A stretch of 64,000 nucleotides of DNA from Ampullaceana balthica (Eukaryota > Mollusca > Gastropoda > Lymnaeidae). Positions 17,079-28,600 of this stretch are shown here, piece after piece. The stretch covers positions 2,446,633-2,510,632 of the forward strand of contig CALYLW010000130.1 in assembly GCA_944989445.1 (NCBI GenBank), written 5' to 3'. The notes below the pieces were generated by a model. The model made no database searches, was not told the origin of the DNA, and was given only the letters and a program-made list of their open reading frames with translations. Numbering within the stretch: the first letter of the stretch is position 1; each line of letters begins with the position of its first letter. The position numbers and the translations under genes are program-made.

Positions 17079-18420
17079 ATGAGTGCTATCAAAGAAAGTA
17101 AGATTAAGGACGAATGTCTTTTTAAAATGACGAATTAACTGTTAAATATTGATTCACGAGCGTTGGGAGAAAAGCAACCTGCTTGCTATGCGTGAGTGTG
17201 TGAGTGTCTTTAATGAGTGCGACTTAAAGAGATACCACCAAACAAAACATTTGGATTTCGGGCACAATTTAACGAACCAAAAGTGAAAAAGGAAATGCAA
17301 GAAGTTTGTTAATAATTTAAAGAAGCATCAAAATGTTTTCACCAAAATGTCTTAAATACAAGATGCTGCAACTGAAGACAGTTGCAAGATATCACATAAG
17401 ATCGTAAAATGGAACAACCCTCTTTCTAACAGTGAATTTATCAAGAAATGCTTGACATTTGCAGCAAGCGTTATGTAACTAGAAAAGAAAACATAATTGA
17501 TACAATTTTTTTATCAAGGGAACTTTAGTCAGAATATCAGCCTGACCACAAACTCTTACCTCTCCACTGTGGCAACCATCAGGAAAGTCTGTGTAAGGCT
17601 GTGTTGAATTTCAAGCAGTTGTTAGTATGATAAACTTTGTAAAAGCCAGGGAACTTAATCACAGGTGTTAAAAGCACTGTTTGAAGATTTGAATATTATA
17701 TTATCTACCACGGCAGTGTCCGCTGGCTGAGCCTTGGCAAGTTATTGAGGCGATTATGAGATCTCAAGGGAGAAATACTTATGTTGTTGGAGATGAAGGG
17801 TTTTGTTTGTGATTTTGTTACTTCCATACTTAATGAAGAGTGGAAGTCAGACTTCATGTTTGCCATTAACATTATGGAAAATTTGAATGAACTGAATGTC
17901 AAACTTTAGGGCAATAGCTTGTTCTCCAGGCAAGCAAGTGAAAACAGGTTTTGCCATTTCCTTTTGCTAAAACAGAAACCCGTTTCTTGTAAAATGGCTT
18001 ACAAGTGCAAGGCTCAGTTGGATGCCTTTGCTATGGAATTTGAAAGGAGGTTCCAAGACGACACGAACCTGGAACCATCTTCAATATCCTCAGTTCGCCA
18101 TTTAGTGCAGAAGCTGATTAAGCCCCAGATGATATACTGTCAGAACTGCTTAACCTAAAAGCACATAAGCAGATTATGACCTGAAGGAGAGGTTAAAGTT
18201 AGTTTTTCTGCTTGATTTTTCTTTTATTCTAGTTGTGGCTTTTCCACACTTTAAAAAACTTTGCCACTATTTGGGTCCACATACATCTGTGAGCAAGCTT
18301 TTTCTTGTGTTAAAATAAATAAGTCTAATGACAGATCGATGTTGAATGACTGCAATTTGAATGCATCCTTGCGAATAATAACCAGTAACCTGGTTCCGCA
18401 ATTCAATAGTTCAAAACACC
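17079..18420 (+). pseudogene. hAT transposase relic, GTF2IRD2/ZBED5-like
   Basis: Reading across frames on the plus strand gives an ordered set of segments familiar from GTF2IRD2/ZBED5-type transposases: FVKAREL-N near 17640, a SRGNV-like region near 17730, HLNELN-like residues near 17880, then KMAYKCKAQLDAFAMEFERRF near 17990 and, near 18270, FGSTYICEQAFSCVKINKS, the C-terminal dimerisation segment. At least a dozen stops and frameshifts interrupt it, so it cannot make an enzyme. Family assignment is from remembered motifs; a protein search would settle it. Confidence 0.8.
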
Positions 18421-18486
18421 CACACACACTCACACACACACACAGAGAGAGAGACAGATGCACGCACGCACACACACATACACAAA
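18417..18486 (+). repeat. CA microsatellite
   Basis: Impure (CA)n with a GA-rich interruption, inside the decayed hAT element downstream of the transposase relic. Confidence 0.9.
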
Positions 18487-19689
18487 TAAATTCGAAATCA
18501 TTTAAATGAGACGATGAACCTGGTTTGCTGATACCAATTTAGAAATCCTAGGTTTTATTTTCGTCAGCAGTAATCTTAAGTAACCGCGATTGACTATTTG
18601 TATTTTTTAAAAAAATAGTTGCCGCACTGAATCTACTTTCCACTAAATATGATGAAGTACAGCCCATACTTCAGGATCTCCTTTTTCAGCCAGAATGGTT
18701 AATAGCAGTGTTTTAATTTAAAACTAAATTCATTATTTGCAGCTACTTTTTCTAATAAGAATGCAAATATTTATCAAATAATAGTTCATAGCAAATGTGT
18801 TCTTCATTTCCTGGCAAAGTTGAATCCTTAATTAAGTTGAATAGAAAACAAGGATGTTTTAAATAGCTACACAGTTTATCTTCAACACCTTGAGCCTTTT
18901 CCTCAGTTATCATTTGAACTGTATTATTGCTAAACGAATTTTTCTTGATAATATCAGATGCTCTCTTATGTACCATAGTCGGTATTAATTCACTAATAGC
19001 CGTATAATTTGTTCTTTACCAATAATATGAGATTTAACCAATTTGGCAATCAATAAGGAATATTGTAAGAAACTAGCAAGCTATTGCCATCTCGTGTGGT
19101 TGCTGTTGAAAAGAGTTTTGTCAAAGTCAGTTCTTTTATAAATTTGTATTTTAGTAATTGAAAATTATATAAATCCTTATCTTTTTTATCCCCGTTAATG
19201 TTATTTCAATTGTTCTTGCAGTCTGGAAGTGCGCAATTGCACATTTAAAAAAAAACAACTAAATGCAAATGCGGTAACCAAACCAATGTCCAAAACTTTT
19301 TTAAAAAGAAAAATAGAACCTTATGAGCAGAATACATAAATCATATTTTTCTAAATCTTCTCGTCCTTTTTTATGCCTTCATCGCCCCCTTACAGTTAAT
19401 CACCGTCCCCCAAATTGACCCGTGGCCTTCACCGCCCCCCTGGATCGCTTCAGCGCCCACAAGGGGGCGGTAGCGCCCACTTTGAGAATCACGGAAGTAG
19501 ATAGTAGTAGAAACGTATACTTTATAACTATATGTCATATGTATTTTAATATGGTAAAATTTAAAGATTAAATATAATAATATATTATAATATAACTATT
19601 ACGTTATAAGTATTAGTAAATGACATTAGTATTAGACTTAAGTTTAAGTCTTAAAACGTAAAAGTGTTTCAGATGGGGCTGTGGCATAG

Positions 19690-19856
19690 GGCTCATACAT
19701 AGGCATAGGCTAATTAATAAGCACTATACTTGGTCTTAACTGTTATAAAATTATAAAACTTTGTTACTTTGTTATAAAACTATACTTAACTATAGTTTTA
19801 TAACAATTAAGAGTTAAGACCAAGACCAAGTATAGTACACATCAATTAGCCTATCC
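19690..19856. repeat. Long imperfect inverted repeat
   Basis: The left arm contains GGCATAGGCTAATTAATAAG and ACTATACTTGGTCTTAACTG; the right arm carries the complements AGTTAAGACCAAG..AAGTATAGT and ATTAGCCTAT. Arms of about 65 nt flank an AT-rich loop. It may be an old palindromic element. A possible hAT-type end, CAGTGTCGCCACTAGGGGAG, follows at about 19863 without an identified partner. Confidence 0.7.
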
Positions 19857-19862
19857 CCTACC

Positions 19863-20530
19863 CAGTGTCGCCACTAGGGGAGTGCGGGGGGGGGGTTGGT
19901 GTTGGGGGTGACACTAAAATCTAAAATTCTGGAATGTTTGGTCTTAGTGCTTTTTCAGGTTGCGTTCCAGTACCTTTTTCATGCATTCGGGTACCTTTTT
20001 TAAAAAGCACTGATTATGGCTAATTTAGTAATGATTAACAAGTTAACTAAAATTACTGTTTTAACTGACAATTTAATGAATGTGAATAAGTATAAATGAA
20101 CTCTCTATTTAAAATCTATTTAATTTAAGTAATAAATAAAATTAATACAAGGCCATAGCCATATTGATTTCTTAATGTCATTAATGTCAGTATCATTATC
20201 ATCGTCATCATACTTTTATTTGTGATGCTTATAATTCTAACACTCACACTTTCTTATGTTATTACAGCTTTAATAAATAATTTAGCATTTTGTTTAGTAC
20301 TGATATTTGAAATTTTTACTCATAAATTACTTATTTTCATATTTGTTTTTACTTATTCAGTAATATGTCCAAGTTGGAACAGTAATGATTGTCCTTCACT
20401 TATGATTGTTAATGTAAGTACTGTAACCATTATTTCATTAATACAATGTAATATAAGTTAAAATAGAATTTTTAAAGAAAGAATTTTCAAGCGTGAAAAA
20501 AATGACACTGGACAGGAGATAATATTATCG
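19863..20530. other. Non-coding interval
   Basis: G-rich tract at about 19886-19900, otherwise AT-rich; one AT-driven ORF (20222-20461) without family motif. Nothing else recognised. Confidence 0.4.
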
Positions 20531-20535
20531 ATTCC

Positions 20536-20692
20536 TACCAAATGAGAGTGGAATGGGTTGCCTAAACAGACCAGTAACACCAACACACTAATTTTTTCAA
20601 AACTCTACTAAAAATGATAACATAAACCATGAATAAGCTAAGGACAAAAAAATCTTCCGTACAGAAGGACTACTTTGGAAGAGCATCTGCAA
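20536..20692 (+). repeat. Dispersed repeat family D, diverged copy
   Basis: Ordered blocks GAGTGGAATGGGTTGCCT, ACCAGTAACACCAACAC, AAAACTCTACTAAAAATG and the tail GAAGAGCATCTGCAATAAAT match the family D order. It is more diverged than the 15310 copy. Confidence 0.65.
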
Positions 20693-20955
20693 TAAATAAG
20701 ACAAGGTAAGAGTTAGTAAGCCTGAGCAGTAAGTCAAGAGTATATGAAGTAATAAAAAGAACTTTTAAAAAAAGAATTTTTAATGGAGAGAAAAATGAAT
20801 ATGAGAGGGAAAAGAGATAACATTTTTTGTAAATTCTATTTTGAAAACTGAATCAATAATTCAAGTTTTTTAAATTTATAATATTTAGCTATTTTAATAA
20901 CTAATACTTTTAATCTTTAATTTATGATTATCATTGCTCTGTCACACAAAGCATA

Positions 20956-21194
20956 CAAAATGTGGGTGAGACAACAACCCAGCTTATAGATAAGTAGATG
21001 GATAACATGCAAACAGGGTATGTATGAGCATTGCAAGACGTCAAAAAACAGCAAACGTTTTGGCAAAGAGCCTTTTTCAATGAACAAATAGAACAAAAAC
21101 AAATAAAACTAATAAAAAGAAATTAAACCTTAGCTGCTGTGAAATCCAGAGCCAAAGAGAGCAATGTTCTCTTTGAGATGTTATCCATCTACTA
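20956..21194 (-). mobile_element. Small retro-insertion-like element with 13-bp target duplication
   Basis: Perfect 13-bp direct repeats CACACAAAGCATA at 20943-20955 and 21195-21207 bracket 239 bp. Near its ends the insert has inverted arms GTAGATGGATAACAT and ATGTTATCCATCTAC. The minus strand contains AAAAAGGCTCTTTGCCAAAA followed by CGTTTGC, a GGC-loop-GCC-AAACG arrangement like the tails of Penelope-like and related elements. Class is inference; duplication and arms are direct. Confidence 0.6.
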
Positions 21195-21209
21195 CACACA
21201 AAGCATATG

Positions 21210-22200
21210 AATTTAAATGTCCTATAACACTTTTAGGAACCATGTGAAAGTTACATTAAGTTTTTAACTCTTATTGACATTTGCTTAGATTGCACGTCAA
21301 ACAAATATATAAATAAATAATTAAATATAGTTGTGGGATACTGACAAAATAAAAATTCTTTAAAAAGACACATAATAAGTAATTTTTATCACGATCACTT
21401 ATACCTATCTATAAGGAAAAAAAAATGTTTTTAAATCTAGTGGATGAAGTCAGGATAAAATAATTTGTAGAATACTGTACAAACTAACATAATTGGCATA
21501 AAAAACTGTAATTTTTTGTTAGGCAAAAATCATAAAACTCTCCCTCCAGAATTTCATCTTAACACTTAAAGCAGTCGCCAAACCAGACTGTCATGGGGTA
21601 TGTTGAGGATGCCACTACTGGGGAAAACCCCTGCTCATTGGTTGACCATGTGAGTGAGGGTAAACTAAAACAGAAGCTCCAGATTGACCAAGTTCGGCTA
21701 CAATAGCACTCCTAACCACTCTTCCATGGACTGGGGTGGGATTGTTCTTAGTTTTTCCAGCATAGCATCACCGAGTTTCATGCGGACCCCCCTTTAATAG
21801 AGATTTCTAACGTGTACTTCTACCTCTGTGACTAATTCCAAAATGCAGGTGGGTTGAAACATGCGCCTAGAAACAGCTACCTCACATCTGTTGAGTGGGC
21901 TGCCAATGACTGTCGCACTTTTTAGCCATCAATGGTAACTTGTAATTTTGGTTTCGACTACATTTCTACCTATATTGAATTGTGGGTAGTGCCACATGCA
22001 TGATACAGTAGGATTACTGTATATCCTTCAGTCTGCACACTGAGTCTTGAAATAGTGATATTAATCGCAGGTTAAAACAGAAGGGTTGAGTGCGCTAGTG
22101 TCTAACTAAACAGACGTTTTTGACCCCTGGTGGAAATTTAAGATATGGATCTGGTTGATTTTTAATGCCAAGACTGAAAATTTTACATCTAATAATATTC
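21210..22200. other. Non-coding interval upstream of the LRRC34-like gene
   Basis: Less AT-rich between 21560 and 22130, which looks like an interspersed repeat, but no second copy was found in the window. No coding exon was recognised. Confidence 0.4.
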
Positions 22201-22229
22201 TTCACTTCATTTTTCCTTCTAATATTCAG

Positions 22230-22295
22230 CTTTAAAAGTGTTTTAATTCAATATACACCAGCTGATTGGAGGAGTTTATCAAAATCATCTGTTAG
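22230..22295 (+). other. Possible 5' untranslated exon of the LRRC34-like gene
   Basis: A 66-nt stretch between an acceptor-like TTCTAATATTCAG and a strong donor GTAAGC. Splicing it to the acceptor at 22679-22680 leaves stops upstream of ATG 22687, so it would be non-coding. Transcript evidence is needed. Confidence 0.35.
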
Positions 22296-22686
22296 GTAAG
22301 CATAAAAAAGAAAATACTGATAGATTTATCGATTTCTTTTTTTTTCCCTATGATATTTAGTTGTAAATTTGTAAGCAACAGCTGAACAGGAGGTAATTTA
22401 TATTATTTCAGTTCAGTCACTGATAGATTAATCATTTATTTTAAAATTAAATTATACAAAATTTTAGAGCTGCAATGAAAAAAGTATTTCTTCAAAATAT
22501 TGATGAAGTATATAATATGTATTGACTTTTTCTATTTCATTTAATTAACTGTAAAATGTGACTTATTTTGAAAATCATGATGATCAAATTTGAGTGACAA
22601 CAAAAAATAAAATTGAGATGAAATTTTACATCACCTACAGTGTTGATTTTTTTAAAAACTTTATCTAAAAATATTTTCAGAACTTT

Positions 22687-25600
22687 ATGAGACATCATAA
22701 GTCAAGGAAAATGTCAGACATATTCTCCACAGTCTTTAGCTTTGAAACAGCATGCTCAGAATTAGCCATCGAGAAATCAGAATACATTACTAATATGCTG
22801 GAAAGAGAGAAAGAAAATCAAGTTCAGTAAGTTATCATGTAGTTATCAAATTATTAAATACGAGCAACAAAGCCCATCCCAGGGCGTTCCACCACTGTTC
22901 GGTGGCATGTTGTAACTCCCCTCCAACAGCCGTCTCGACTGGCATTACATGTGCATCACGTCAAAAATGTTATTCATTATAGTTAAAATAAAGAACTCGT
23001 AAACACAGAGCTTTTGACTATAAATCCCAACGCGCATAACTCAAAATAAAGTCTTGGAAGAAATACTGCACCAAAAAAATAACTCGTTTTGAACGTCCGC
23101 GTAAACGTGTTCAATATGATTAGCTGTAGGAGTCATATAATATGTGCTTGAGGGACCAATCACTATTGATGACCACACACAACATAGCCTTTTATTATAT
23201 AGGATTATATAAACTTTCATTTCATCTAGTGCATTGCTTAATTCAAATAAATTTTATTGTATATCTGTTGTAAAAGAGTTTAAAGGTTGAATTACGTAAA
23301 ACTGTTGTGTTATTACATGTACCTGTTTATTGAAGAAATATTAATTTTTTTACCTTTCCTTTCCTAAAATTTCCCAAAATACAAATTTGATATAAATTTT
23401 GTTGTGAAGCATTCACAATTGCGATACGAAGGAGGGACTTTTCAAATGGGATTAATTTTATTTTATACAGATGTAAAAAAGAAGGCAAGTAAGTATATCT
23501 GTTAAATTGCATGTTTTAAAACTTCTGTGCTTTCCCTACACAGTTTGTTCCATCACTATGTTGCAAGTATGGCACCTTGACTACGTGTTCTTTGACAGCT
23601 TTCTGTTTGAAGTTTTACAATGCATGGGAATTAATCTAATAGTTTTCCTCACAACATCATTTTAGGAACAGTAAACTATAATTTCACAATTCCTTGTTCA
23701 TTTAATCTTCATGTACCACTTGTTGCTTCTCACATCAACTTTCTTTTAAAAAAAAATTCTACTTAGCATGAGGACTACTTAATCTAAAGTTACAAATAAT
23801 GCATTCCAAAATTAATATCTGACATCAGGGAGTATTGTTATTTTTATATGATAGAAAAAAAATTTGTACATGTTTTTTATGCATTGACTATTTTACCTTC
23901 ATCATAAATATTATTTTGGTTTATTTTCAAGCGTACAAACAGTTACAATTATGTTAATGATTTTTACACATGAAACTAAAAAACTTTGGAAGTAAAATAA
24001 ATAGGTTACCTTTATTAATTAATATACAGAAACCAATGTTGTTTTCTCTGTATTTGAAACTTTTATAGAAAACAGTGCCCTATAAAATAGGATGTCAGAT
24101 AAATGTAAAATGTTTACTTTCAATTAAAGTATACAGTAAAAATTTAGTTAACACTATACTACGTGTATAACACAATTTTGTTGTGGAGCTACTTTTTTAA
24201 ATAAGAAAGTATTTGATTGACTTAAACTGCGTGGTATATTTGTTTGAAGTGTCTTTTAAATGATAATAACTTGAATCCTATTTTATTAATCATTTGGTGT
24301 TTGGTTTCTGATTGTTGCATTATTATTCAAACATTATTTCTCTTAAGTTATAATAAGCTATTCACGTATTCTGTTGTGCAAGTAAAAGTTTGAGAAATAA
24401 AATCATTACAGATAGTTCATGTTTTATTGAATATATTTACATTTCATTTTTAAGACATTTTCAATTTAAATTAAAGAGGATGTTTTATGAGTCAGACCTC
24501 ACTTAAACTTAAAGCTAATAGCTGCTGTTTCAGTCTCTATTTCATTTGTTCAGTTTTTCTTTCATTGGGTCCTTCACTTCTTACCTTCAGGGCTAGACTT
24601 GTGATCAAGATATCAATTTAATAAATCTTAGCTCAAATTATATAAAAATATTTGCAAAGCATTACAAAAGCAGTGGACTCTATCAAGAGATACATGTATT
24701 AGGATTAAGGATTAACATAGTTTCAATAAGAATTCCAATTCGAGTAAAATTTTGACCCAGAGAAAGGAAGTTAGAGTTATGAGAAGACAGAAGATATTTC
24801 TTTAAATTGAAGGCAGGTGATCACTGTGCTGTGTTGAATTAAACCTCAAACCAAGTTGCATGAACATCATGTTTGACCAACTCCTTGTTGTTTATGTTTG
24901 CTGGCAATGATTTCTTGCTGATACTTTCATTGTTATGTTGCGTCTTTATCAGGCTTAACCACACCCCGTTAATAACTTCTTTTGTGCTTAACCAACAACT
25001 CCAACCCACAATGGCTTTGTATACTACTGCCACTGTTAGGGCTCATCGAATGCCACCATTATAGTACAACTGGTGGATTAAAGCATTTTAACACAATATC
25101 TGTAGCTTTTGCACTTGTGTTCTTTCTAAAACTCTCCTACCTCTAATTAATTACAATTGCACTTGAATTAGCTTTTCCCACATTTTTAAAATGTTATTTT
25201 TGCTAAAAAGTTAAATTTTAATGACCAATAGAGAAGTAATTTCTGTGATCCCTCCCTAGAGAGGTCCAAGAACACATGCACCTTTACCTGGCTGGTGACC
25301 ACCCACAACTCACTGTCACTAGAATTTCTGATGACGATTGCCTTGTCCTTTACAAAACTCTTGAAGCCAATAAATTTGTGCGAAGCATTGACTTGCGTTA
25401 CAATACTGTCACAGACAAAGGAGCCATTGTAATTGGTAAAATTTTAGAGGTGAGATTATTTACGCACACACGTTTTGTGTTATCCCAAAAAGAAAGCTTA
25501 TAAATTAAGATATTTTAGCTTCATTCAAGGTGGTATAGCAATAGTAATAGATAGCCTACAAATTAAAATATTTTTTCTGGACATTATTCAAACAACTGCA

Positions 25601-28600
25601 TTTAAACTGGTATGATAAAGGTTAGTTTTATAAAGTGAATTGTTTTAGTCTCATTCAAACTTGAATGCTACCATCCAGCTTAAATGCTTTGAGTGGTTTT
25701 TAACTCTGCTAATTTGATTTGCCATGACACCCATACAGAAAAACTCTGGGACAAACAACCTACTGCCATGACACCCAACACCTTTTAATACAGAAAAACT
25801 CTGGGACCTCCTGCTAAGGAGGCAGACAGTTTGACCCATCTGCCTTGGGGGAAAATGTTTGAATGTTTGCATGAATTATTTTGAGCCAAGGAATCCGACT
25901 TACAACATGTTAGGAGAACTCATTATTCCTGGATGTTCTTTTTGAGTTTAATTATTTGATGTCAAAAACCTTTTTTGGGGTCCAAATTTAAACCCATGGA
26001 CATAAACTGTGTTTTGAGTGGTGCATGACTTGCTGGCTGTTTGAAACTCATTTTTTAAAAAAATATTAAAGGAAAGCTGTTGAAATAAAATTATTTTTTT
26101 TTGTTGTAAATATTGCAAATATTATTGAATATTTTGAAATTATGAATTAAAAGAAAATTGATATTTTCTCAAAGTAAAGATCTAGTTTGATAATAAAATT
26201 GAGACAAATATTTACTATCTTCTAGAAATTTATGTTAGAAGTAAATATTTCAGGTCAACAAGACCATAGAAGAAATTAACATCATGTGCAATGATTTTGG
26301 AGGCGATGGGGCAGCAGCCTTAGCTAAAGCTTTGCTGGTAAATTTTTGTGTGGATCTTTTATGTAAGCCCTTAGTTTATCAGGATTTAGTTGTCTTATAT
26401 TAGGTAGAGGAAATAGAAGTCTTATTATCAATTTTGATCAGATTTTATCAAAGCCATGTTCTATTTTACTCTTACTGTTAATGTCTATATGGCTACAGTA
26501 TAATCCTTTTATTGGTTTATTTTCAAAAATTTAAGATTCTACTTTCAAAAATGTGTAGAGCATACTAGATATACTATACATCCTGGGGTAACTAAGGTTT
26601 GCACTAGACAGTTTTGAGATTGAGGTCAGATAAACCTGATAAACCACATGTGAGAGTAATTTAATTTTTGCGTTTGCAACTTTTCATTTCACTCTGTCTT
26701 TAAATAAACTAAAATGTATAATTTAAAAGCACTGGATAAAAAAATTCTTCTTCTGTATAGTATAATATTTTTAACATATAGCTAAATTTTGTGATGAAAA
26801 GATAGTTAATTATAAATGTTTTTAAACTCCTGTCACACTGTAGACTAACAACACACTGAAAGTATTACGTCTCAATGGAAACAAGATCGGCAACAAGGGA
26901 GGCATGAGTTTTGCACAAGCTCTTCAGGTCAACACGACATTGGAAAGCCTTGACATTGGGGATGCAGACCTGGTATGTTAAATGCAATATTGCAGTATTA
27001 AAATTTGTATTTGAATTATTAACTGGAAAAGACAAATATTTACATTTTACACATATCCGGCAGAAAAGCAAAATCTAGAGAATAAATGATGACGCTGAAA
27101 GCTCAGGTTCGGTAGCACCAAAAGTTTTGTAAAAAGGATTAAAGAATCCATTACTTTTAGCAGATTCAACAAGGATCCACAAAATTTTAACAACATAAAA
27201 TCTTCCACACTAGAAAGCTTTGTACCGATTTCAGCTATTCAGCTTCAGTGGCTCAGTGAATGAGTTTGGTGATCAGAGTAAGAATGGTTTGTTCCACTTG
27301 TGATAAAAGTAAGAATGGTTTGTTCCACTTGTGATAAAAGTAAGAATGGTTTGTTCCACTTGTGATAAGATTAAGAATGGTTTGTTCCACTTGTGATAAG
27401 ATTAAGAATGGTTTGTTCCACTTGTGATAAGATTAAGAATGGTTTGTTCCACTTGTGATAAGAGTAAAAATGATTTGTTCCACTTGTGATAAAAGTAAGA
27501 ATGGTTTGTTCCACTTGTGATAAAAGTAAGAATGATTTGTTCCACTTGTGATAAGAGTAAGAATGATTTGTTCCACCTGTGATAAAAGTAAGAATGGTTT
27601 GTTCCACTTGTGATAAAAGTAAGAATGATTTGTTCCACTTGTGATAAAAGTAAGAATGGTTTGTTCCACTTGTGATAAAAGTAAGAATGATTTGTTCCAC
27701 TTGTGATAAAAGTAAGAATGGTTTGTTCCACTTGTGATAAAAGTAAGAATGATTTGTTCCACTTGTGATAAAAGTAAGAATGGTTTGTTCCACTTGTGAT
27801 AAGAATAAGAATGGTTTGTTCCACTTGTGATAAGAATAAGAATGGTTTGTTCCAATTGTGATAAGAATAAGAATGGTTTGTTCCACTTGTGATAAGAATA
27901 AGAATGGTTTGTTCCACTTGTGATAAGAATAAGAATGGTTTGTTCCACTTGTGATAAGAATAAGAATGATTTGTTCCACTTGTGATAAGAATAAGAATGG
28001 TTTGTTCCACTTGTGATAAAAGTAAGAATGATTTGTTCCACTTGTGATAAAAGTAAGAATGATTTGTTCCACTTGTGATAAAAGTAAGAATGGTTTGTTC
28101 CACTTGTGATAAAAGTAAGAATGATTTGTTCCACTTGTGATAAAAGTAAGAATGATTTGTTCCACTTGTGATAAAAGAAAGAATGATTTGTTCCACTTGT
28201 GATAAAAGTAAGAATGGTTTGTTCCACTTGTGATAAAAGTAAGAATGGTTTGTTCCACTTGTGATAAGAATAAGAATGGTTTGTTCCACTTGTGATAAGA
28301 ATAAGAATGATTTGTTCCACTTGTGATAAAAGTAAGAATGGTTTGTTCCACTTGTGATAAAAGTAAGAATGATTTGTTCCACTTGTGATAAAAGTAAGAA
28401 TGGTTTGTTCCACTTGTGATAAAAGTAAGAATGATTTGTTCCACTTGTGATAAAAGTAAGAATGGTTTGTTCCACTTGTGATAAGAATAAGAATGGTTTG
28501 TTCCACTTGTGATAAGAATAAGAATGGTTTGTTCCAATTGTGATAAGAATAAGAATGGTTTGTTCCACTTGTGATAAGAATAAGAATGGTTTGTTCCACT

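Larger units (their letters stand above)
16655..19494 (+). mobile_element. Decayed hAT transposon with target duplication
   Basis: The left end CAGTGGTTCGCAAACTTTTT and the right end CACTTTGAGAATCACGG are imperfect inverted repeats typical of hAT elements; both are followed inward by CGCCC-rich DNA. Flanks GAGTAGAT (16647-16654) and AAGTAGAT (19495-19502) form an 8-bp duplication with one mismatch. A second hAT-like end, CAGGGATAGGCAAACTAC at 16748, lies just inside; its partner was not found, so one element may have entered another. A transposase relic occupies the middle, followed by a CA microsatellite at 18417-18486. Confidence 0.85.
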
